38,320 nt of DNA from Prosthecobacter gellanilyticus (lineage in GTDB: Bacteria > Verrucomicrobiota > Verrucomicrobiia > Verrucomicrobiales > Verrucomicrobiaceae): positions 1 to 38,320 of the forward strand of contig NZ_BKAG01000061.1 of NCBI RefSeq assembly GCF_007992435.1, written 5' to 3'. Below the pieces are notes generated by a model that was not told the DNA's origin, made no database searches, and saw only the letters and a list, made by a program, of their open reading frames with translations. Position numbers and translations under genes: made by a program. This document shows positions 16,492-24,355 of the stretch, one piece after another (within the stretch, counting starts at the first letter, position 1; every line of letters begins with the position of its first letter).

Positions 16492-17073
16492 GTGAACCTG
16501 AGAACCATGAACAAAAAACATCGAGCCAAGCCCGTGATCAAGGCCGGAGACTTTGATGGCAATCTGCGGGCTTTCATGGCGAAATACAAGGCCTACCCCA
16601 GCCTCACCCGCCAGCTGGACCATTTCGTAGGCCCGTTCAATGCGGAGGTCATCAACTGCATCGTGCTGTGGAAGCTGAGCCGGTTTGTCGATCTTCCAGC
16701 CCCGCTCCTGGCTGAACTGGACGGTGTGAGACAGCTTGAGGTTGGACAGCATGCCCAGGCGGCGGAGCTGGCCACGGACTTGCAGCGGGTGAAGGGTGTA
16801 CAACTGGCGATGGCTTCGACGTTTCTTCGCTTCGCCAATCCTGAGGTGTTTCAGATCATCGACCGGCACGCCTACCGTGCTGTCTATGGCACCGACCTTT
16901 CGAAAGCGTTGAAGGCCCACCGCACCGTGGGGGCAAAGACGCAGCTATACTTCACCTACCTGGACGCGCTGCGCCAATTGTGTACCGAGAAACACCTGCC
17001 CTTCCGTGACGCCGACCGAATCCTTTTCGAGTTCGACAAACAGGAAAATCCACCGCTAAAAGAGACGCCTTGA
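16492..17073 (+). CDS. HhH-GPD (DNA glycosylase)-like protein within the hsd operon
   Basis: This 193-residue, mostly helical protein resembles the helix-hairpin-helix base-excision glycosylase fold. The diagnostic part is the hairpin and following helix at about 100-127: VKGVQLAMASTFLRFANPE followed by QIIDRHAYRAVYG. It corresponds to the glycosylase pattern of a V-x-G-V hairpin, a small-residue helix and a conserved aspartate (here in IIDRHAY). It may bind or excise modified bases. The GTG start at 16492 has GAGGTG 5-6 bp upstream inside hsdS; an ATG at 16507 is the alternative. There is no four-cysteine iron-sulfur cluster. Similar standalone proteins occur in defence islands. The fold call is moderate; catalysis is unproven. 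Confidence 0.65.
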   Translation: MNLRTMNKKHRAKPVIKAGDFDGNLRAFMAKYKAYPSLTRQLDHFVGPFNAEVINCIVLWKLSRFVDLPAPLLAELDGVRQLEVGQHAQAAELATDLQRVKGVQLAMASTFLRFANPEVFQIIDRHAYRAVYGTDLSKALKAHRTVGAKTQLYFTYLDALRQLCTEKHLPFRDADRILFEFDKQENPPLKETP

Positions 17074-17094
17074 CCCCAACCTAACGCTGCCGCG

Positions 17095-18063
17095 ATGACT
17101 GAGAGAGATCACTGTATGAACCCCACGCCGTCACCCATGTACGTCTTCCGTTTGCACATACGCCCCAAGGGGGGGCTTGCCAATCCGTCGGTATCGTTTG
17201 CTTACTGTCTTCGGGAGCAAGTGCTCGGCGTCGGGTGGCAGACCTATTCAGACAAGGTGATCAACTCGTGGGCGGACTACGAGGCGGAGGCTAGCAAAGT
17301 GCACGAGCCTGGAGAACTCTCCCGCGTCCGCTACTTCCACAAGTGGGTGAAGGCCGATGACCTGATCTGGACCCGCTGCCCCGCCGGGCACTATTACTTG
17401 GCCAAAGTGAATTCTGGATGGCTGTACCTGACCAGCCCCCAGGCCGAAGACGCCGATATTGTGAACGTCGTTCGCTGCGACATTCGCCAAGTGGGCGCGA
17501 TTGACAAGGTTCCGGGCAAGGTGGTGGCTTGCTTTCGGCCCAATCGCACCATTCAGGAAATCGCTGATGACCACATGTGGGAGTACTCGCGCCAGTTGTG
17601 GAACAAGCTCAGCGGAACTGATTTTTACCCTCCAGACAAGAGCGTCACACACTCCGTCTTTCTCTATCTTGGCGCGGAGGAAACCGAAGACATCATTTTC
17701 CTCTATCTACAGACCAAGGGGTGGCTGGTGGTGCCGAACTCCCGCAAAGGCGACACCATGAGCTATGAGTTTTACCTGATCCATCGCGAGACACGGCAGC
17801 GGGCAGGGGTGCAGGTGAAGACTGGAGACAGCGGGCTGAATGTGGAGGACTGGAAGGACAGGCCCGAGTATGTGTTCCTGTTTCAGGCCAATGGCCTCTA
17901 CAGCGGCGGTCCTGCGCGTGGCGTGGAGTGCCTCGCGCCCACTGAGATCGAAATCTTTATGGTGGAGAACCGCGACCTTCTCCCGAGAAGCACCCTGCAT
18001 TGGATGGATCATGTCGGCCTGGGGACAGGGCCATCCGTTGACGTGAACGCCCAAGGTTCTTAG
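17095..18063 (+). CDS. PUA/EVE-like domain fused to a PD-(D/E)XK-type nuclease domain
   Basis: This 322-residue protein appears to have two parts. Residues about 15-150 look like a PUA/EVE-like barrel: YVFRLHIRP, a VKADDLIWTRCPAGHYYLAKV segment, a cysteine-bearing VVRCDIRQVG and VPGKVVACFRPNRTIQ. Residues about 190-290 resemble a restriction-endonuclease fold, with E196/E198 on a helix, D220/E225 on the next strand, and the Q240-V-K242 triad (GVQVKTGDSG) in the QxK form seen in Mrr-like nucleases. EVE/PUA barrels read modified bases in modification-dependent restriction enzymes, so this may be a reader-nuclease. The ATG at 17116 has a better ribosome site (GAGAGAGA) than 17095. No characterised homologue comes to mind. 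Confidence 0.65.
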   Translation: MTERDHCMNPTPSPMYVFRLHIRPKGGLANPSVSFAYCLREQVLGVGWQTYSDKVINSWADYEAEASKVHEPGELSRVRYFHKWVKADDLIWTRCPAGHYYLAKVNSGWLYLTSPQAEDADIVNVVRCDIRQVGAIDKVPGKVVACFRPNRTIQEIADDHMWEYSRQLWNKLSGTDFYPPDKSVTHSVFLYLGAEETEDIIFLYLQTKGWLVVPNSRKGDTMSYEFYLIHRETRQRAGVQVKTGDSGLNVEDWKDRPEYVFLFQANGLYSGGPARGVECLAPTEIEIFMVENRDLLPRSTLHWMDHVGLGTGPSVDVNAQGS

Positions 18064-18065
18064 CC

Positions 18066-18638
18066 ATGAATTTGATTGCTCAAGATTTCATTGTCTATCC
18101 GGACGACACGCCCCTTTCGAAGACACTGCGCCCCCTCTTCGCTGCCGCCAACGGGTTCTCTTTTCCTATCGTCATCGAGGAAAAGAACAGCAACCAGTTC
18201 ACGTTCGATTTTGACCAGACTTTGGCAAAACAACTGGCATTGCATCGAGCTGCGCCAACTACACTGTCACTGCCAAAAGAGGTGAGGAAGGAGCTGGATT
18301 TCGCCTTTACCTACGAGGGCAACATAGTGGCCGTCGAAGTGGAGAAATCGAACAGCGACAAAATCCTGTACGACTTCATGAAGTTTCACATTTATTTGAG
18401 CCATGGGGCGACGGCAGCGGTGCTGATACTGCCCCGCAACTGGCCGCACAGAAGCGGCGAAGTGAACATGTTCAAGAATGCCGTCCACCGCTACAACCTC
18501 TGCCGCGAGCATGGCTTTGGTGCGCCTGCCTTCTTCGACAAATGCCTGATTGTCGGCTATGAGCAGGCGATGCCAGACGGACGCCCGTTGACCCGTGACT
18601 TGCGGAGGGAACTCATCCAATTGCGACTCATCCCATGA
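18066..18638 (+). CDS. Putative PD-(D/E)XK endonuclease with BamHI-like ExE active site
   Basis: This 190-residue protein starts two bases after the preceding stop. The core LDFAF...IVAVEVEKSN places D78 on one strand and E91-x-E93 (with K94 next) on the following strand. That is the D...ExE arrangement known from BamHI/BglII-type enzymes rather than the common ExK. A helix with KFHIYLSHGATAAVLILP follows, as in this fold. It probably cleaves DNA, alone or with the neighbouring reader-nuclease. Its last four bases overlap the start of the PLD-fold gene. A non-nucleolytic partner role cannot be excluded. Confidence 0.6.
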   Translation: MNLIAQDFIVYPDDTPLSKTLRPLFAAANGFSFPIVIEEKNSNQFTFDFDQTLAKQLALHRAAPTTLSLPKEVRKELDFAFTYEGNIVAVEVEKSNSDKILYDFMKFHIYLSHGATAAVLILPRNWPHRSGEVNMFKNAVHRYNLCREHGFGAPAFFDKCLIVGYEQAMPDGRPLTRDLRRELIQLRLIP

Positions 18639-19591
18639 GCGAACTGCTCACCACCAACCTCTGGAGCACCGCTGTGAAGCTGGCCAAAAAAGCGAAGCAC
18701 CGGCAGGCAGCGATTGCCTACGTGACAAGTGACCGCATCAAGTTTGGCAAGGGCGACCTGCTCATCGTGGATGCCTCGGAAGACACCATCAAGTCGGGAG
18801 GCACCGCCGCGCCGGTGTTGCGCCAGGCGTTCAGGCGCGGGGCGGTCGTCTGTTCCCACCCGAACTTGCACGCCAAAGTGCTGGTGCTCGACAGGGCAGC
18901 CATCATCGGCTCCGCCAACTTGTCCGATACCTCGGCGAATGACCTGGAGGAGTGCGCGGTGCTCACCCAGGAGCCCGCTCTGCTATGGAAGACCCGCGCC
19001 TTCCTGCAACAGCTCCGCGAACTCAGCACGGTGCTCACGGGGAAGGAATTGAACGCCCTTTGCGCCCTGCCCGTGGTACCCCGGAAGCCGAAACGTGCGA
19101 CTGTCAAGCGCACGAAAGCCCAGGCCGGGCGGCATTGGATTATTGGCATCACTGAGATCAAAGATGGCGGAATGAGCAAAGATGACGAAGCCACCGTGCA
19201 GCGTGGCGAAGATCGGGCGCTGGAGGAACTGAAGCTGCACCGGAGGCACCTGGATTGGGTGCGCGTTCGCGGCAACAGCGGCATGCGCCAGCACGCCCAG
19301 GCAGGCGATAGAATGATCCGGGCCGAGGCTGCCACCATAAAGTCCAGGAACCTTGAGATCTGTGCTCCCGTGACCATTCAGAGCCGCGAAGACGGAGAAG
19401 ACTCCACCTTCTTCTACTTCGACAAGCGCGAGAGCAGCCATCGACCCGAGCTTACCAAGCTGGAGTTCGTGAACATTCTCAAGGAGGCCGGTTCAAGCTT
19501 GAAATCCACACCGCGCATGGTGAGGGAGCTGTCAGGCAAGCTGCTGTATGCGTTGGATGACTTGTGGCCGAAGAAATGTCGAAAGGCTTGA
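18635..19591 (+). CDS. Phospholipase D-fold (HKD) nuclease-like protein
   Basis: This 318-residue protein has a single HKD motif, H79-x-K81-x4-D86, followed by GSANLSD (92-98). This is the pattern of PLD-superfamily nucleases such as Nuc, BfiI and DISARM DrmC. With only one motif it would need to dimerise to form an active site. The region from about 150 to 318 is an extension of unknown fold, charged and with a STFFYFDKRES segment. The ATGA overlap with the upstream gene shows coupling, and hsdR follows 36 bp later. It probably contributes DNA cleavage to the four-gene insert. A phospholipase function is unlikely because there is no signal peptide. Confidence 0.8.
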   Translation: MSELLTTNLWSTAVKLAKKAKHRQAAIAYVTSDRIKFGKGDLLIVDASEDTIKSGGTAAPVLRQAFRRGAVVCSHPNLHAKVLVLDRAAIIGSANLSDTSANDLEECAVLTQEPALLWKTRAFLQQLRELSTVLTGKELNALCALPVVPRKPKRATVKRTKAQAGRHWIIGITEIKDGGMSKDDEATVQRGEDRALEELKLHRRHLDWVRVRGNSGMRQHAQAGDRMIRAEAATIKSRNLEICAPVTIQSREDGEDSTFFYFDKRESSHRPELTKLEFVNILKEAGSSLKSTPRMVRELSGKLLYALDDLWPKKCRKA

Positions 19592-19627
19592 TGCGGAAGG
19601 CCTCAAAGTATTTATTAAGGCTCGCTC

Positions 19628-22600
19628 ATGGCCTACACTGACATCAACAGCGAGGACCGACTCGTTCAGCAGACCTTTGCTGAGCACCTGGAAGGCGTAC
19701 TGGGATGGGACAGTGTGTATGCTTACAAGGCAGAGACTTTTGGAGCTGAAGGCACGCTGGGGCGCGAGGACACGCGGGAAGTCGTGCTGACGCGTGATCT
19801 ACGCGCTGCGTTGGTGAAGCTGAATGCGGCCTTGCCTGACAAGGCCATTGACGAGGCGGTGAGCAAGATGACGAGGCATGACTTCTCCCGCTCGCTGCTC
19901 CAGCACAACCAGGAGTTTCACGGCTTCATTCGCGACGGTGTGCCTGTGGACTACAAGGACGAGAAAGGCCACCCCCGCAGCGCACGGGCACGGGTGATTG
20001 ATTTCGCCGATGTGACAAACAATCGTTTTTTGGCGGTGCGGGAGCTTTGCCTCACCGGTCTCCGCGCACCGAGTTACAACCGCCGCGCTGACCTCGTGTG
20101 TTTCGTCAACGGGTTGCCGCTGGTGTTCATCGAGTTGAAGGCAGTCTATCGAAACATTCGGGCGGGCTTCGATGGCAATCTCTCCGACTACATGGACGAG
20201 CATGTGGTGGGACATGCCTTTCATCACAATGCCTTCCTGATCGTGAGCAATGGCGACAACGCGCGCTATGGCTCGATCACCAGCGGCTGGGATCACTTCG
20301 CGGAGTGGAAGCGCAATGATGAGAAGGACAAGGGCAAGGTGAATGCCCAGGTGCTGCTGGATGGGATGCTGGCGAAGGACCGGCTGCTGGACCTGGTGGA
20401 GAACTTCATCCTCTTTGATGCCAGCAAGGCGGGCAAGACCCGCAAGGTGGTGGCGAGAAACCATCAAGTGCTGGGCGTGAATCTGGCGGTGGAATCGGTG
20501 ATGCGGCAGGAGGTGCTGAAGAAGGAGTTTCCTGAGCGTCGCAAGGTCACCTATGCCGCCATGAAGAAGCCGATGCGTGCGAGCGACTGGACTTCCACTT
20601 CTGAAGCGCTGTTGAGGACCGATGGTGTGCTGGCTGAGCAGGCACCGGCAGACATGCCGTTGGTGCAGCGCGCGCACCCTGAACTGGGCAGGCTGGGGGT
20701 CTTCTGGCACACCCAGGGCAGCGGCAAGAGCTACAGCATGGCCTTTTTCACGGAGAAGGTGCGGAGGAAGCTCAAGGGCGCGTTCACCTTTGTGATCATG
20801 ACGGATCGCGATGATCTGGACAGCCAGATTTACCGCACCTTTGGTGGCTGCGGCGTCATTGACCCGAAGAAGACGCCGCGCGCGAGCAGCGGAAAGGAGC
20901 TGAAGACGCTGCTGGGAGAAAACCATGCCTACATCTTCACGCTGATTCACAAATTTAACCAGGAGGTGGATGCACGGGAGCCCTACAGCGAGCGGGACGA
21001 CATCATCGTGATCTCCGACGAGGCGCACCGGACCCAGGCGGGCAAGTTTGCCCGCAACATGCGGCAGGCACTGCCAAACGCCGCCTTCCTGGGGTTCACC
21101 GGGACCCCGCTTTTCAAGAACGATCATCTGACGAAGCGCATTTTCGGGGGCTACGTTTCCCGCTATGACTTCAAGCGTTCGGAGGAAGACGGCGCGACGG
21201 TGAAGCTGGTTTATGAAAACCGGGGTGAGAAACTGGGGGTCGCGAAGCTGGACCTGAACGACAGGATCGCGGAGGTGATCGAGCAGTCGAACCTGGATGA
21301 GGATCAGCAGGCACACTTGGAGAATCTACTGGGCAAGGACTATGAGGTTATCACGGCCCCCGACAGGTTGGAGAAGATTGCGAAGGACTTCGTGGACCAT
21401 TGCTCGGCGCGCTGGCAGGCAGGCAAATCCATGCTGGTGTGCATTGATAAGATCACCTGCGGTCGGATGTTCAACATGATCACCCCGCATTGGCAGGCCA
21501 AGACACTGGAAGTGAAGGCGGCAGCGGAGTCTGAGCCGGACGCGGACAGGAGAGATGTGCTGAACGCCAAGGCACGCTGGATGGAGGAGACGATCATCGA
21601 AATCCAGATCAGCGAGCAGCAAGGCGAGGTGAAGGACTTCAAGAAATGGGGAGTGGACATCATCCCTCACCGGGAGCGCATGAAGAAGGGTTTCGAGGTG
21701 GGAGAAGAGACGCTTTCGATGGAAGACGCCTTCAAGACTCCGAGCCATCCCTTCCGCGTCGTGATCGTGTGCGCGATGTGGCTCACCGGCTTTGACGTGG
21801 AGAGCCTGAGCACCCTCTACATTGACAAGCCGATGAAGGCGCACACGCTGATGCAGGCCATCGCCCGCGCCAACCGCCGATGCGAGGGAAAGGACTTCGG
21901 GCTCATCGTGGACTACAACGGGATGCTCAAGAGCCTGCGCGCTGCCCTGGCGCAGTATGCGCTGGGCGATGATGAGGAAGGTGGCGGCGGAGGTGGCGGC
22001 GGCGAGGAGATCGTGGCCCCCATCGAGGAGCGTGTGCGGGCGCTGAACGAGGCTATTGTGGCGACGGAGGCCCACTTGCTCGGGCTGGGATTTGATGCGA
22101 CGAAGCTAATCGGAGCCAAAGGTTTTACCAAGACGGGATTGCTGGCCGATGCCGTGAATGCCGTTTACAAATCCAAGGAGAGCAAACAGCGCTTTGAGAT
22201 CATGGCACGGCAGGTCTTCCTCCGTTTCAAGGCATTGATCATGGAGGAGGCGATTCACGCTTTCGCTGAACGGCACGACAACCTGGAGGCCATCTATAAG
22301 AAACTGGAGGAGCGGCGGGACATGTCAGACGTGACGGGGGTGCTGAAGGAACTGCACTTGATCGTGAACGAGGCAATCCGCGCACAGGCACCGGGCGACG
22401 ATCAGACGGAGGCGAAGACCTACGACCTCAGTAAGATTGACATGGAGAAGCTGCGGGACGAGTTCGCGCAAAAGATCAAGCACAAGGCCATTGTGGTGGA
22501 GGACCTCCGCGCCCTGATTGAGCGCAAGCTGGCGCTAATGATGCGCGCCAATCCGCAGCGCATGGATTACCACCGGAAGTATTCGGAGATCGTCGCGGAC

Positions 22601-23017
22601 TACAATCGGGAGAAGGACCGTGTGACCATCGAGGACACGTTTGCCCGCCTGGCGGACCTTCTCTCCAGCCTCAACGAGGAGCAGCGCCGGGCGGCAGAAG
22701 AAGGACTCACGGAGGAGGAGCTAGCCATCTATGACCTGATGAAAAAGGACAAGCTGACCAAACGCCAGAGGGAGACCGTCAAGGAGGCTAGCAAGCACTT
22801 GCTGGCGAGGGTGCTGGAGGTGCTGGCCCTCCGCCACGACTGGACGGCCAAAGAGACGACGAAGGCGGACGTGGAGCAGTTGATCCAAGTCGAGGTTTTC
22901 AGCCTGCTGCCTGACCCGCCCTTTGACGAGGACGAGAAGCTGGCGCTCGCCGGAAAGGTGTATCAGCACGTTTTCCAGCAGAGCAGTAGCGGCGTGAGGG
23001 GTGGAAAGGCGGCCTGA
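19628..23017 (+). CDS. hsdR: Type I restriction endonuclease subunit (HsdR)
   Basis: This 1129-residue protein is the ATP-dependent translocating and cleaving subunit. The N-terminal nuclease domain has D155 (RRADLVCF) and E169-x-K171 (VFIELKA). The SF2 motor shows Walker A HTQGSGKS near 361-368, DEAH at 464-467, TGTP at 491-494, and a late motif VI containing IARANRR. After the motor lies a run of eight consecutive glycines (nt 21980-22003), probably a flexible linker to the C-terminal helical HsdM-binding region. Length is typical. It restores the type I complex with hsdM/hsdS but is separated from hsdS by four unrelated genes. Confidence 0.95.
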   Translation: MAYTDINSEDRLVQQTFAEHLEGVLGWDSVYAYKAETFGAEGTLGREDTREVVLTRDLRAALVKLNAALPDKAIDEAVSKMTRHDFSRSLLQHNQEFHGFIRDGVPVDYKDEKGHPRSARARVIDFADVTNNRFLAVRELCLTGLRAPSYNRRADLVCFVNGLPLVFIELKAVYRNIRAGFDGNLSDYMDEHVVGHAFHHNAFLIVSNGDNARYGSITSGWDHFAEWKRNDEKDKGKVNAQVLLDGMLAKDRLLDLVENFILFDASKAGKTRKVVARNHQVLGVNLAVESVMRQEVLKKEFPERRKVTYAAMKKPMRASDWTSTSEALLRTDGVLAEQAPADMPLVQRAHPELGRLGVFWHTQGSGKSYSMAFFTEKVRRKLKGAFTFVIMTDRDDLDSQIYRTFGGCGVIDPKKTPRASSGKELKTLLGENHAYIFTLIHKFNQEVDAREPYSERDDIIVISDEAHRTQAGKFARNMRQALPNAAFLGFTGTPLFKNDHLTKRIFGGYVSRYDFKRSEEDGATVKLVYENRGEKLGVAKLDLNDRIAEVIEQSNLDEDQQAHLENLLGKDYEVITAPDRLEKIAKDFVDHCSARWQAGKSMLVCIDKITCGRMFNMITPHWQAKTLEVKAAAESEPDADRRDVLNAKARWMEETIIEIQISEQQGEVKDFKKWGVDIIPHRERMKKGFEVGEETLSMEDAFKTPSHPFRVVIVCAMWLTGFDVESLSTLYIDKPMKAHTLMQAIARANRRCEGKDFGLIVDYNGMLKSLRAALAQYALGDDEEGGGGGGGGEEIVAPIEERVRALNEAIVATEAHLLGLGFDATKLIGAKGFTKTGLLADAVNAVYKSKESKQRFEIMARQVFLRFKALIMEEAIHAFAERHDNLEAIYKKLEERRDMSDVTGVLKELHLIVNEAIRAQAPGDDQTEAKTYDLSKIDMEKLRDEFAQKIKHKAIVVEDLRALIERKLALMMRANPQRMDYHRKYSEIVADYNREKDRVTIEDTFARLADLLSSLNEEQRRAAEEGLTEEELAIYDLMKKDKLTKRQRETVKEASKHLLARVLEVLALRHDWTAKETTKADVEQLIQVEVFSLLPDPPFDEDEKLALAGKVYQHVFQQSSSGVRGGKAA

Positions 23018-23153
23018 CGCGTTGACTTCAGAGCCTTGAAGCCCTCAACCAGATAATCGTTCCATTTTACACGAATGAGCGCTTTCATACTCCTTTCGCT
23101 AGCGGAGCCGTGTCATAGATTGATCTGAAGTCGAAACCAGCTTAGTCAATTAT

Positions 23154-24008
23154 ATGCTTAAAAATCACATGGCGCGGATTGAGGATTTGCTCTTGGCGCA
23201 GTCTAGGATTGCTGCCAACACCGGACACAACCTGCATAAAGGGACGCCTCGCGAAGCGTTCGTGCGAGGCTTTCTAGAGGAGCATCTCAGCGAGAGAGTC
23301 GCCATCGGAACCGGAGAGATCATCGATGCAAATTCAAAGCCCGGCGAAAAGCGGAATCAAATTGATATTGTCGTTTACCGACGCGACTTCCCCAAGCTAT
23401 CGTTCGGCGGAGGAGTGAACGGCTTTCTTGCCGAGTCGGTGGTTGCCACTATTGAGGTCAAATCTGTTTTGGATATTCCGGCGATGAAGCAAAGCATCGA
23501 AACGGCACACCGAATAAAAGGCCTTACCAGAAATCTTGTTACCACTTTTAAAGCCGGGTACCAGCCTCCTAGCATACTTAGCTTTGTCGTGGCTTACGAT
23601 GGTCCCGCCTCAATGAATACGGTTCGTGCCTGGCTACCTGACATCCATAACGAGTTAGGAATTGATGATCCTCGAATGCCGCCAAACCTCGCTCAGCGAA
23701 CTTCGGTTCCAAGCCCATCTATCGACGGCGTAATCCGGCTCGGATGCGGTGTTGTTTACTTCGATAATTGCCCAAGCGGGTTCATTAATGAGGACGGTGA
23801 CGGGTTTCGTGCAAGTCACCCCTATTTAAATTGGGTTACTGTCAACATGGCCGAGGGCAGCCTTCTATGGTTCTTTTTAATTTTGAGCCAAGCTGTCAGC
23901 GGAGTTTCCGCGTCATGGCTCGATCCGGCCCCATACGTCGCCAACTTTAGATCAGATGATATTTCATTAGGGTCTGGAAGTTGGGAAGCTAGTCTGCGAG
24001 ACGGTTAG
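23154..24008 (+). CDS. DUF6602-family protein, probable PD-(D/E)XK fold
   Basis: This 284-residue protein matches the DUF6602 family as I know it. The stretch LHKGTPREAFVRGFLEEHL (about 27-45) is followed by VAIGTGEIIDANSKPGEKRNQIDIVVY (about 49-75) and GFLAESVVATIEVKS (about 90-104). The helix glutamates E42/E43, D71 (QIDIVVY) and E101-x-K103 form a convincing nuclease-like triad. Family members occur as standalone genes in defence islands, and their function is not established. The gene lies 136 bp after hsdR on the same strand, and its base composition is more AT-rich than the hsd genes, so it may be a separate acquisition. Confidence 0.75.
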   Translation: MLKNHMARIEDLLLAQSRIAANTGHNLHKGTPREAFVRGFLEEHLSERVAIGTGEIIDANSKPGEKRNQIDIVVYRRDFPKLSFGGGVNGFLAESVVATIEVKSVLDIPAMKQSIETAHRIKGLTRNLVTTFKAGYQPPSILSFVVAYDGPASMNTVRAWLPDIHNELGIDDPRMPPNLAQRTSVPSPSIDGVIRLGCGVVYFDNCPSGFINEDGDGFRASHPYLNWVTVNMAEGSLLWFFLILSQAVSGVSASWLDPAPYVANFRSDDISLGSGSWEASLRDG

Positions 24009-24321
24009 AAGTTAATAGCTGAAAAGCGGTAGTTGGCTTTTGAGGAATTTTCACCGAGACCGCTACTTGAACCGCAACTTACGAGTATCGGCACGGGCTC
24101 GTTTCAAACTCCTGCCCCGCCCTCTGCGGGGTTCTAAAGAACCCCGTTGAATCCTCATAATAGGCCACAGCAGGCGCTCACTCAATCGCCAGGAGGGCTC
24201 CGCAGCTCAATTGCGCCACCGTCACCCTCGGAATTCGTTTACATGCGCCTGGGGGCGGTTTCCGGGGCCGCCAGAAGGCAGGACGTGCGTTTCGTCCCCA
24301 AATCGCCACGCTGATGAGTGG
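24009..24321. other. Intergenic region between convergent genes, no ORF
   Basis: This 313-bp gap separates the DUF6602 gene from the convergent helicase gene. I see no convincing coding frame. It holds two overlapping perfect hairpins (24115-24145) and the outer arm of a hairpin spanning the helicase stop codon (24314-24329). Confidence 0.6.
24115..24145 (+). terminator. Two overlapping, mutually exclusive hairpins
   Basis: CCCCGC (24115-24120) pairs with GCGGGG (24126-24131), loop CCTCT. The same GGGG then starts a second stem, GGGGTTC (24128-24134) with GAACCCC (24139-24145), loop TAAA. Only one can form at a time. They sit about 110 bp after the DUF6602 stop, where a terminator is expected, but no T-run follows. 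Confidence 0.45.
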
Positions 24322-24355
24322 CTACTCATGGCAAATGGCGGCTGTCCCGCCATTT
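24314..24355 (-). terminator. Tandem hairpins at the helicase gene 3' end
   Basis: AAATGGCGG (24333-24341) pairs perfectly with CCGCCATTT (24347-24355), a 9-bp stem inside the last codons of the helicase. ATGAGT (24314-24319) pairs with ACTCAT (24324-24329) across its stop codon. Read on the minus strand, two stem-loops follow in series. They may terminate or stabilise the transcript. Confidence 0.5.
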
